From Peptoclostridium litorale DSM 5388 (GTDB taxonomy: Bacteria > Bacillota > Clostridia > Peptostreptococcales > Peptostreptococcaceae), in contig NZ_FSRH01000007.1 in NCBI RefSeq assembly GCF_900141635.1, positions 62,001-126,000 on the forward strand: a stretch of DNA of 64,000 bases, given 5' to 3'. Shown here piece after piece: positions 1-6,476 of the stretch; position 1 is the first letter of the stretch, and each line of letters begins with the position of its first letter. A program made the translations under genes and the position numbers. A model generated the notes under the pieces. It had not been told where the DNA came from. It did no database searches and worked only from the letters and a program-made list of their open reading frames with translations.

Positions 1-544
1 TTGAAGCCATGACAGAACAGCCGATCCCCGGAGAACCGTCTATTATTACTATACCATCTTCCCCCGCGACTTTAGCAGCCTTTTTTCTCACCTCTGTAAC
101 AAGTCTTCCAGAGCCTTCCGCACCAATCTTCATGTCGGCATATGCAAGCCATCCTTCATCCGAATATGAAAGCTTAACATCCCCAGTCAACTCATCTTCA
201 AGCACTATTGCGCCTTCAGGACATACTATCTCACAAGCTCCACATCCTTCGCATTCCATATGGTCTATTTCATGATTTTCACCGACCACCCTCACAGCAT
301 CAAATCTGCAGACCTGCATGCATCTGCCGCAGTTTATGCACTTTTCGCTGTTCACACTAGCAACCAAAGCCCCATAATAAGGCTCGTTCAGCTTGATTTC
401 TCCACCTCCGAACATCATATGGAGGTTTGATGCATCAACATCGCAATCAGCTTTCACGCATCCCTGTAGAAGATATGCCATAGATGCTGCAATCGTAGTT
501 TTTCCAGTGCCGCCTTTTCCGCTCACAACCACTATCTGCTTCAT
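1..544 (-). CDS. MinD-family ATPase with ferredoxin insert (3' part cut by window edge)
   Basis: The reading frame starts at the ATG at 544 and runs off the left edge, so only about 181 residues are visible. It opens with a deviant Walker A of the MinD/ParA type (SGKGGTGKTT, residues 8-17). A two-cluster ferredoxin domain follows: C69-x2-C72-x2-C75-x3-C79 and C98-x2-C101-x2-C104-x3-C108, the spacing of two [4Fe-4S] clusters. The ATG overlaps the TGA of the preceding gene (ATGA), so the two are translationally coupled. It is a paralogue of that gene, implying tandem duplication. Homologues in the ORP cluster of Desulfovibrio are linked to an Fe-S or Mo-Cu protein and to cell division. The exact role is not known, and I infer only an ATP-driven metal-cluster or partitioning function. 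Confidence 0.9.
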   Translation of the reverse strand, partial: MKQIVVVSGKGGTGKTTIAASMAYLLQGCVKADCDVDASNLHMMFGGGEIKLNEPYYGALVASVNSEKCINCGRCMQVCRFDAVRVVGENHEIDHMECEGCGACEIVCPEGAIVLEDELTGDVKLSYSDEGWLAYADMKIGAEGSGRLVTEVRKKAAKVAGEDGIVIIDGSPGIGCSVMAS

Positions 545-1392
545 TTGCTCACCTCCTTGCAAATGTTCACAGACCTTTCAAATATATCTTTAAAAATGCA
601 ATAATATTTCTCGTCATCTGATACAAGTTTACCTTGCGAATAAAGAACCGCTATTTCCCTGTCAAAAGGTATTCTGCCTATTATATCTATTCCATTTTTA
701 TTTGCATAATCAGAAATCATATCCTCTTCATTCTGGGATCTGTTGACTATTATGGCAAATGGCTTTTTCATGCCTTTCAAAAGCTGTACAGCCATATCCA
801 AATCGTGGAGCCCAAATTTCGTAGGTTCCGTTACAAGAAGTGCAAAATCAGCATCTTTGACAGATGCAACAGCGGTACATGCAGTGCCTGGAGGACAATC
901 ATATATGACAATTCCATCATCATCTATAGTTTTCTTTAAATCCGCTTTTACATTCTTAATTATCGGGACTGCTATGGGCTCTCCGACATTCAGAATTCCC
1001 GATATGCATTTATTTCCTCTGAATATTCCTGTCTCTACATTTCCAAGCTCTCTTTTAGCCTCGCTTATTGCCCCTTCAGGGCACGCCAAGCTGCAGGCGC
1101 CACAGCTGTGGCACAGCTTTTCAAAAAGCATTACCCCTGTCTTGCTTATTCCAAGCGCATTAAACTTGCATGCATTTGCACATCTGCCGCACAGTGTACA
1201 CTTATCGTCATCTATTACGGGAACGTCTACCATGACCTTGCGCGATTTGACATTTTCAGGTTTTAAAAATATGAAACCGTTCGGCTCTTCAACGTCGCAG
1301 TCGGCATATATTCCTCCTGAAACAGCTGCAATATTAGTTGCTACAGTGGTCTTGCCCGTTCCCCCTTTTCCGCTAAGAACTGCTATTTTCAA
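541..1392 (-). CDS. MinD-family ATPase with ferredoxin insert
   Basis: A 283-residue ATPase. The P-loop SGKGGTGKTT lies about seven residues from the start. Two [4Fe-4S] ferredoxin motifs follow (C65-x2-C68-x2-C71-x3-C75 and C94-x2-C97-x2-C100-x3-C104), then the rest of the MinD fold with a YDCPPGT segment. I place the start at a TTG (1392), because GAGGGTGA sits five bases upstream and the product then begins MKIAVLSGKGG like its neighbour; a GTG three codons earlier is the alternative. It lies 14 bases after the NifX-like gene and overlaps the next MinD-type gene by four bases. Known relatives pair as adjacent paralogues in anaerobes. A heterodimer of the two is an inference. Confidence 0.92.
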   Translation of the reverse strand: MKIAVLSGKGGTGKTTVATNIAAVSGGIYADCDVEEPNGFIFLKPENVKSRKVMVDVPVIDDDKCTLCGRCANACKFNALGISKTGVMLFEKLCHSCGACSLACPEGAISEAKRELGNVETGIFRGNKCISGILNVGEPIAVPIIKNVKADLKKTIDDDGIVIYDCPPGTACTAVASVKDADFALLVTEPTKFGLHDLDMAVQLLKGMKKPFAIIVNRSQNEEDMISDYANKNGIDIIGRIPFDREIAVLYSQGKLVSDDEKYYCIFKDIFERSVNICKEVSK

Positions 1393-1406
1393 ATTATTCA
1401 CCCTCT

Positions 1407-1766
1407 CTAAGCACCGTGATGCGCAGGTCCCGGCATGCTTATCTCTGAAAGTTTGCCATCTTTGTACATCGCAACAGCCTCTTTTATGCTCAACTGCGAG
1501 CTTGCATACCCCTTAATGTCCGACGCCTGAAGAACTCTAAGCGCATTAGGTCCTAAATTTCCAGTTATTACAATATCAGCCCCGAATTCGACTATCTTAT
1601 TTGCTGCAGTTATACCCGCTCCATGCGCAGAAGATATCCCCGGATTTTCTATAAATTCAGACACGCTGCCGTTTTCATCACATACAGCGAAATACTGGCA
1701 TCTTCCAAACCTTGGATCAAGCGTTGCGCTTTCGCTCTTTTCACTTACTGAAACTATTATCCTCAT
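1407..1766 (-). CDS. NifX/NifB-type dinitrogenase cofactor domain protein (ORP-like)
   Basis: A 119-residue single-domain protein of the family that includes NifX, NafY, the C-terminal part of NifB and orange protein ORP. The N-terminal MRIIVSVSEKSESATLDPRF and the central segment GADIVITGNLGPNALRVL (about residues 63-80) are typical of the fold, which binds Fe-Mo cofactor precursors or a Mo-Cu cluster. The C-terminus ends in PGPAHHGA, and its two histidines could bind metal. Its ATG shares one base with the stop of the Mrp gene (TAATG), showing translational coupling. No nif structural genes are visible, so a role in nitrogenase assembly is unlikely. I infer a metal-cluster carrier serving the neighbouring ATPases. 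Confidence 0.88.
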   Translation of the reverse strand: MRIIVSVSEKSESATLDPRFGRCQYFAVCDENGSVSEFIENPGISSAHGAGITAANKIVEFGADIVITGNLGPNALRVLQASDIKGYASSQLSIKEAVAMYKDGKLSEISMPGPAHHGA

Positions 1767-2551
1767 TATCTTTCACCCGCCTTTGATACGAATGAGTCTA
1801 TTATGCCGCTGAATGACTCACTTATTCTTGGGTAAAGCTCTATCTTTCCTTCATCACTCAGCTGTGTAAAGTCAGGATCTATAGGAAGCTGTCCCAAAAG
1901 CGATATCCCTGTGCCCTCAAGTGCCTCTGAAACCTTGCTTTCCCCGAAAGGATAAAGTCTGTCCTTGCAGTGCGGGCATTCCATATAGCTCATATTTTCA
2001 ACAACTCCAACTATAGGTATGTTCATCATGTTTGCCATGTTTATAGACTTTTTGACTATAAGTTTTACAAGATCCTGAGGGGAAGATATTACAACTAGTC
2101 CATCAAGGCTTATCGACTGCATTATTGTAAGCGGAACATCTCCTGTTCCCGGTGGCAGGTCTAGAAGAAGATAGTCAAGTTCTCCCCATATCACGTCCGT
2201 ATAGAACTGCTTTACGGCATTTGCAACTATAGGCCCTCTCCATATAACAGGCGAATCTTCTTTTTCAATCATAAGGTTCACTGATACAACCTTTATTCCA
2301 GTTGAAGTCTCAACAGGGTATACGCCTTCGCTGGTTGCAGCCACTCTTTTTTCATTTATTCCAAATACCTTTGGAATTGAAGGTCCTGTAATGTCAGCAT
2401 CCAGTATTCCAACCCTATAGCCCCTTGATTGGAGTGATGCCGCAAGAAGTGACGTTACAGACGATTTCCCAACGCCGCCTTTTCCACTCATTACTGCAAT
2501 TGTTCTTTTGATGCTTGACTTGTCATGTAGTTTTTCTTTCTGGATTTCCAT
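1766..2551 (-). CDS. Mrp/NBP35-type Fe-S carrier ATPase (copy 1)
   Basis: A 261-residue P-loop ATPase of the Mrp/ApbC/NBP35 family, which binds and transfers Fe-S clusters. Visible signatures are MSGKGGVGKS (residues 21-30), DADITGPSIPK (51-61), WRGP (104-107), DLPPGTGDVPLT (131-142) and C192-x2-C195, the pair that bridges a [4Fe-4S] cluster between two subunits. AGGAGG lies seven bases before the ATG. It is first in an operon with the NifX-like protein and two MinD/ferredoxin ATPases, behind a consensus promoter (2590-2618) overlapped by a palindrome. A second, clearly related copy is encoded on the other strand at 4459-5241. The Fe-S carrier role is known for the family; the client here is unknown. 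Confidence 0.93.
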   Translation of the reverse strand: MEIQKEKLHDKSSIKRTIAVMSGKGGVGKSSVTSLLAASLQSRGYRVGILDADITGPSIPKVFGINEKRVAATSEGVYPVETSTGIKVVSVNLMIEKEDSPVIWRGPIVANAVKQFYTDVIWGELDYLLLDLPPGTGDVPLTIMQSISLDGLVVISSPQDLVKLIVKKSINMANMMNIPIVGVVENMSYMECPHCKDRLYPFGESKVSEALEGTGISLLGQLPIDPDFTQLSDEGKIELYPRISESFSGIIDSFVSKAGER

Positions 2552-2589
2552 GATATACCTCCTGTTTTAGTCATATGCTATTTATCCTC

Positions 2590-2618
2590 ATTATATTCCT
2601 ATGCATCGTTATTGTCAA
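2590..2618 (-). promoter_or_regulatory. Vegetative promoter of the Mrp/NifX/MinD operon
   Basis: On the minus strand a perfect -35 TTGACA (2613-2618) is followed after exactly 17 bases by a perfect -10 TATAAT (2590-2595). The start of transcription would fall near 2583, about 32 bases before the Mrp start codon. Confidence 0.85.
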
Positions 2619-2632
2619 ATGCCAATAACGAT
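2605..2632. promoter_or_regulatory. Inverted repeat (operator candidate) over the -35 box
   Basis: Two perfect 10-base arms (ATCGTTATTG and CAATAACGAT) are separated by eight bases. The repeat covers the whole -35 box at 2613-2618 and part of the spacer, the classic position for a repressor site. No regulator is encoded immediately next to it, although a CsoR-type gene lies about 0.8 kb away. The symmetry is seen directly; regulation is inferred. Confidence 0.6.
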
Positions 2633-2639
2633 TTTCACA

Positions 2640-2697
2640 AAAAAAAACACATTCGCCAATATTTGAATAACAAACATTGGCGAATGTGTTTTTTTTA
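2640..2697 (-). terminator. Rho-independent terminator of the 6S-like RNA
   Basis: Fourteen-base perfect arms (2647-2660 and 2676-2689) form a hairpin flanked by A and T runs on both sides, so it works in either direction. It ends the minus-strand RNA at 2700-2896. Confidence 0.85.
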
Positions 2698-2699
2698 AT

Positions 2700-2896
2700 C
2701 TCCATAAAAGCAGAAAACCCAAAATGCCGCGGCCTCAATAAATTCATACCCGAGATAACTCAGGTGGGTGTCCTGCCCTCATTTTCTGCCTTCCTCCATC
2801 GGAGGCATGACGTACATTGAAGGACTTGAACTCCCGTATTCAACGTGTCGGTTGAATTTAAATAAAGCCTATCGAACATTCCAGGTACTTCTTCTT
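2700..2896 (-). ncRNA. ssrS: Probable 6S RNA
   Basis: This stretch has its own near-consensus promoter, no protein frame and a strong terminator. The predicted RNA closes on itself: the 5' segment (plus-strand 2875-2892) pairs with the 3' segment (2712-2728) over 17 base pairs, many of them G-U, with a single bulged base. Inside are AAATTCA/TGAATTT pairing, a GTCCT/AGGAC helix, and small hairpins such as CCTCC-GAT-GGAGG and ACCTGAG-TTAT-CTCGGGT. A long irregular rod with an internal open region and a length of about 190 bases is the architecture of 6S RNA, which binds the sigma-A RNA polymerase holoenzyme. The family assignment rests on structure and size, not on an alignment. tmRNA, RNase P and SRP RNA signatures are absent. 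Confidence 0.68.
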
Positions 2897-2902
2897 ATAT
2901 AT

Positions 2903-2930
2903 ATTATATACCAAATTCAAAATTTTTCAA
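2903..2930 (-). promoter_or_regulatory. Promoter of the 6S-like RNA
   Basis: Minus-strand -35 TTGAAA (2925-2930) and -10 TATAAT (2903-2908) lie 16 bases apart, immediately after the stop codon of the RseC-like gene. Transcription should begin near 2896. Confidence 0.7.
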
Positions 2931-2931
2931 A

Positions 2932-3399
2932 CTATTTATCTATACTTTCGAGGTCATTGTAGTCGTTTTTTTGAACTACTTTTACTATAACAGGGCTGTA
3001 TTTCCTGCTTTTTTTAAATTTTTTTTCATTCATTCTTATAAATATATACGAAACGGCCATAAGAGTCACACCGGCTGCTCCGCCAGCTGCTTCAATATTT
3101 CCTTCATAAGAAAGCAGTTGGAGCAGTTTTATGCCTCCCACCACTCCAACTATGAGCGATATCAAAGGTACTGAATATGCTATAAAAGCCGCCTTTAAAA
3201 GATCTGGGGCATTCAGCTGGACTTCCACTATATCTCCGACATCTGCTCCCGCCTCGTTAAATGCTTCCACATTCAGGTTCATCTTTTCGTCAGCCATGCT
3301 ACATGCCCCACAGCCCGCACAAGCCGAGTGCTTTTGCATTTTCAATATCGCATTTTCACCGTTTTTTCGAATTATAAGTCCTGTCATTTCACAGCTCAT
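2932..3399 (-). CDS. RseC/MucC-family membrane protein
   Basis: A 155-residue protein. The N-terminal domain carries the cysteine cluster CAGCGAC (about residues 27-33), followed by a beta-rich region. Two membrane helices lie at about 73-93 and 107-125, and a basic tail follows. This is the plan of RseC/MucC proteins, thought to help keep the SoxR regulator or other redox proteins reduced in proteobacteria and of unknown function in Clostridia. A GTAGGTGA ribosome binding site precedes the ATG. It lies eight bases after the CsoR-like gene and is the last gene before the 6S-like RNA. No Rnf or sigma-E genes are visible nearby. Confidence 0.8.
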   Translation of the reverse strand: MSCEMTGLIIRKNGENAILKMQKHSACAGCGACSMADEKMNLNVEAFNEAGADVGDIVEVQLNAPDLLKAAFIAYSVPLISLIVGVVGGIKLLQLLSYEGNIEAAGGAAGVTLMAVSYIFIRMNEKKFKKSRKYSPVIVKVVQKNDYNDLESIDK

Positions 3400-3407
3400 A
3401 AAATCAC

Positions 3408-3701
3408 CTACTTCATAAATTTAAGCATTGCGTACATAAGTTCGTCTATAACCTTGTCTTTTTCATCTTCCGATGAGTTTTCTATTGTTGTTTTTACGCA
3501 GCTTTTAACATGGTTTTCGAGTATTATTCCTCCAACCTTGTCTATTGCAGACCTTACAGCTGCAACCTGTGTGAGTATGTCTACACAATACTTGCCTTCA
3601 TCCACCATTTTTTGTATCCCTCTTACCTGTCCTTCTATTCTCCTTAGCCTTTTTATAACTGCATCCTTGTCACATTTTGACTTTTCTAAATTTTCATTCA
3701 C
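3408..3701 (-). CDS. CsoR/FrmR-family metal- or sulfide-responsive repressor
   Basis: About 97 residues, all helical, of the DUF156 family of tetrameric DNA-binding repressors. The core motif VIKRLRRIEGQVRGIQKMV is present. The effector-binding triad is Cys in YCVDILTQ, then His and Cys in ENHVKSC, the C-H-C pattern of copper-sensing CsoR; RcnR and FrmR proteins vary it. I prefer a GTG start at 3701, spaced correctly from AAGGAG, over the ATG two codons earlier. No copper ATPase or chaperone gene is adjacent, so the ligand cannot be told; the neighbours are an RseC-like protein and a small membrane protein. Confidence 0.85.
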   Translation of the reverse strand: MNENLEKSKCDKDAVIKRLRRIEGQVRGIQKMVDEGKYCVDILTQVAAVRSAIDKVGGIILENHVKSCVKTTIENSSEDEKDKVIDELMYAMLKFMK

Positions 3702-3716
3702 AAGCATTCTCCTTTT

Positions 3717-3989
3717 CTACGCCAGCCTCTTATATATAAAGAAATATATTCCTATAAAACATATGAAAACCAGTCTCCTTATCAGTTCGAATTCCCGGTT
3801 TCTGATATTTTTGGCCTGCTGAAGCCTTATAAGCCAGTTTCTTATGGCTATGTTTGCAAAAGCCAAAAGTAGTATTAGAGTTATTTGAAGATTATTTATC
3901 TTAAAATCATCAAACAGCAGCCTGGCTCCAATAAAAAATACTACAAAACTCAAAGCAAACACTAAAAATTCATCAAATATTTTTTTCAC
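3717..3989 (-). CDS. Small three-helix membrane protein of unknown function
   Basis: A 90-residue, strongly hydrophobic protein. Predicted membrane helices lie at about 8-26, 34-50 and 70-86, with a basic loop (RLQQAKNIRNREFELIRR) between the second and third. I do not recognise the family. A GTG start at 3989 is chosen because AAAGGAG lies eight bases upstream; the longest frame would begin seven codons earlier at a TTG with no good site. The stop is 15 bases before the CsoR-type gene, so the three genes to 2932 probably form one transcript. Confidence 0.6.
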   Translation of the reverse strand: MKKIFDEFLVFALSFVVFFIGARLLFDDFKINNLQITLILLLAFANIAIRNWLIRLQQAKNIRNREFELIRRLVFICFIGIYFFIYKRLA

Positions 3990-4458
3990 AATTAGCGCTC
4001 CTTTAGTCAAAGTTATACCCTGAAGACGTATACTATATATTAATTTTACAACAAGTCAATTTTTATTGCAAATTATAAACCTTATGCCACGTTTACCCAA
4101 CAGCTTAAAAGCGGGGATTCGCTCACATTATTTGCAATGGTTGCAAAGTTACTTACACCCAGATCAGAAGCTTAACTTATTATAACTTCACTATAGCACA
4201 AGTTCATTTGTTTCAAAAGAATTGTTTTTCCGCAGAAGAAAATCCGATTTTAATCTTGTATAATGCTACTATTTAAATTCGCAACTGTAATATATTGTTT
4301 GCTATCAAGTTCATATTCTATTTGCAAAAATTAAATTTGAGGTTATAAAAAGTTACTTTTTCGCAAAGTAGCATTTTGAGAAGCAGTATGTAATGTTAAG
4401 CTTTTACAATTTGGGGTATTGAAAGGAATATAATATATTAGGAAAGGAGGCTATATCT
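3990..4458. other. 469-base AT-rich divergent intergenic region
   Basis: This stretch lies between the small membrane protein (-) and the second Mrp gene (+). I see no convincing frame. It contains a short perfect inverted repeat, TTTGCAA-TGG-TTGCAAA (4131-4147), and an imperfect hairpin around 4347-4372. A -10-like TATAAT at 4429-4434 has only a weak -35 (TTACAA, spacing 19) before the Mrp gene. The region must hold both divergent promoters. Confidence 0.5.
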
Positions 4459-5241
4459 ATGGCTTTTGAAAAAGAAAAGACTAATGAATTTACTAATATA
4501 AAAAAAGTAATAGCAATTATGAGCGGCAAAGGAGGAGTGGGAAAATCCTCAGTTACATCCTTGTTGGGAGTATCACTGAGAAAAAAGGGATATGATGTGG
4601 GAATTTTAGATGCGGACATGGGAGGTTCAAGTATACCTAAAATATTTGGGATAAATAGTGAAAAAGCCAATATAAGTAGCCGCGGAATAGACCCCGTCAG
4701 CACATCTACAGGTATAAAAGTAATGTCTTTAAGTTTTTTATTGGATAAAAGTGATTCCCCTGTTATTTGGAGAGGGCCGCTGATTTCACGCACCATAAAA
4801 CAGTTTTATACAGATGTTGTATGGGGAGACTTGGATTATTTGCTAATAGATCTTCCGCCAGGAACAGGAGATGTACCTCTTACAATAATGCAATCTCTCC
4901 CAGTGAATGGAATTATAGTAGTTTCTTCCCCACAGGATTTAGTCAAAATTATAGTGAAAAAATCTGTAGACATGGCAAAAAAAATGAATGTCCCTATATT
5001 GGGAATTGTCGAAAATATGAGTTATTACCTCTGCCCTGATTGTAGAAAAAAAATAAATATATTCGGTAAAAGCAATGCTAAAAAAGTTGCAAAAGAAATG
5101 GATATCGAATTAATAACCCAAATTCCAATTGATCCAAAACTTGCACAGTTATGCGATGAAGGCAAAATAGAAATTTACGACAAAATTAATCATTTATTAA
5201 CTGATTCATTTTCAAATAAAATCACATTAAAATTGAGGTAG
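4459..5241 (+). CDS. Mrp/NBP35-type Fe-S carrier ATPase (copy 2)
   Basis: A 260-residue paralogue of the protein at 1766-2551, collinear over its whole length. It keeps MSGKGGVGKS (21-30), WRGP, DLPPGTGDVPLT and the cluster-binding pair C192-x2-C195 (LCPDC). The switch-like segment after DAD differs: GGSSIPK replaces the usual TGPSIPK. The upstream site AAAGGAGG is strong. A radical SAM gene follows 43 bases downstream with its own site, so the two are probably co-transcribed, which suggests that this carrier serves that enzyme. Base composition is more AT-rich than copy 1, which could mean separate acquisition or relaxed constraint. Confidence 0.9.
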   Translation: MAFEKEKTNEFTNIKKVIAIMSGKGGVGKSSVTSLLGVSLRKKGYDVGILDADMGGSSIPKIFGINSEKANISSRGIDPVSTSTGIKVMSLSFLLDKSDSPVIWRGPLISRTIKQFYTDVVWGDLDYLLIDLPPGTGDVPLTIMQSLPVNGIIVVSSPQDLVKIIVKKSVDMAKKMNVPILGIVENMSYYLCPDCRKKINIFGKSNAKKVAKEMDIELITQIPIDPKLAQLCDEGKIEIYDKINHLLTDSFSNKITLKLR

Positions 5242-5284
5242 CTATAAAAATGAGAAATACTTATTTGTACGAAAGGAGGTTTTT

Positions 5285-6253
5285 ATGGGAGCATTCAAAT
5301 ATATCTATGGTCCAGTGCCTTCAAGGAGAATGGGCATTTCAGTGGGCATAAGTCCCATACCGGAAAAGTATTGCAACTATTCATGCATATATTGTCAATT
5401 GGGAAGAACCTCTCACATGTCAAATAAAAGGGAGGAATTTTTCAAACTGGACGATATTTTGGATGAGTTTGAACGGTATTTAAAAGAGAATCCCAAATTC
5501 GATGTTGTAACAATAGTTGGAGAGGGTGAGCCTACGCTTTACTCAAGGCTGGGAGAACTCATAGATGGGCTTAAAAGACTTACCGAAAAGCCCGTAGCGG
5601 TAATAACAAACGGAGCACTTTTATACGATGAAGAAGTTAGGAGTCAGCTTTGCAATTCTGATATAGTGCTGCCATCTCTTGATGCATATGATGAGGAGAC
5701 TTTTAAAAGAATAAACAGGCCATGCCGGGGCATCAATTTTAAAATGGTGCTTGAAGGCCTTATGAAATTTTCTCAGAAATACAAAGGGCAACTTTGGATT
5801 GAGATTATGATTATAAAAGATATGAATGATTCCACGGAGGATATTTTAAGATTTAAGGCCTTACTGGATAAAATTGAATACGACAGGTTGTATATCAATT
5901 CTCCAGTAAGGCCTCCGGCAGAAAGTTGGGTAGAGCAGCCTTCATCAAAAACAATCAAAATGGCCGTTAATATTCTTAAAGGGATTTCAATAGACGCCTT
6001 GGCTTCAAAAGGATTTTATAGCGAGGACGAGGACGATTATAGGGCTATAATTAGCATAATAAAAAGACATCCTATGAATCAGCATGAAATAAGTGATTTT
6101 TTAAGTTCTAGAAACTGTAGCAATACAATTGAAATATTCAAAAGACTTGAATTAGATGAATCTGTGGAAAGTATAAATTATAAGGGTTATATAACTTATA
6201 GGCTAAAAAAATGGATGACCATAAGACAAAAAGATTTTGAGATTAACAAGTAA
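5285..6253 (+). CDS. Radical SAM protein (COG0731-like)
   Basis: A 322-residue radical SAM enzyme. The cluster motif is C30-x3-C34-x2-C37 (CNYSCIYC), preceded by the family hallmark YGPVPSRRMGISVGISPIP (8-26). The SAM-binding GEGEPT segment is at about residues 79-84. The C-terminal ~100 residues are a separate, charged, winged-helix-like part (RHPMNQHEISDFL...). This group, sometimes annotated as Fe-S oxidoreductase or wyosine-like protein, has no established reaction. GAAAGGAGG lies six bases before the ATG. Pairing with an Mrp ATPase suggests dependence on a dedicated Fe-S carrier. Confidence 0.85.
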   Translation: MGAFKYIYGPVPSRRMGISVGISPIPEKYCNYSCIYCQLGRTSHMSNKREEFFKLDDILDEFERYLKENPKFDVVTIVGEGEPTLYSRLGELIDGLKRLTEKPVAVITNGALLYDEEVRSQLCNSDIVLPSLDAYDEETFKRINRPCRGINFKMVLEGLMKFSQKYKGQLWIEIMIIKDMNDSTEDILRFKALLDKIEYDRLYINSPVRPPAESWVEQPSSKTIKMAVNILKGISIDALASKGFYSEDEDDYRAIISIIKRHPMNQHEISDFLSSRNCSNTIEIFKRLELDESVESINYKGYITYRLKKWMTIRQKDFEINK

Positions 6254-6374
6254 AAGTATTGTTAATTTTGACTGTGGCATGAGATATCTATTTTCACATG
6301 CCTAAATTTAAACTCCTACTTTTTTACAATCTATAGATTTTTGTACTTCTGGCATATTGCTTTATCGACAAATT

Positions 6375-6399
6375 AAAATCCCGCCAGAGGCGGGATTTT
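6375..6399. terminator. Bidirectional terminator
   Basis: AAAATCCCGCC-AGA-GGCGGGATTTT is an 11-base perfect stem with a three-base loop. It lies between the convergent radical SAM gene (+) and aspS (-) and serves both. Confidence 0.85.
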
Positions 6400-6476
6400 A
6401 TAGTTTGGTTGAACAAAATTCTCATAACAATTCATATTCAACTTCATTTCCACATATATCCAGTTATATATTATAA

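Noticed and set aside
743-1516. A 257-codon open frame on the plus strand
   Set aside because: Mirror frame of the second MinD/ferredoxin gene and the NifX-like gene.
2600-2640. A possible sigma-54 -24/-12 element (TTGGCA on the minus strand)
   Set aside because: The GC at -12 with ten-base spacing is missing, and a perfect sigma-A promoter overlaps it.
2815-2845. A tRNA-like GTTCAAGTC string on the minus strand
   Set aside because: No acceptor stem, anticodon arm or CCA follows; it sits inside the 6S-like RNA fold.
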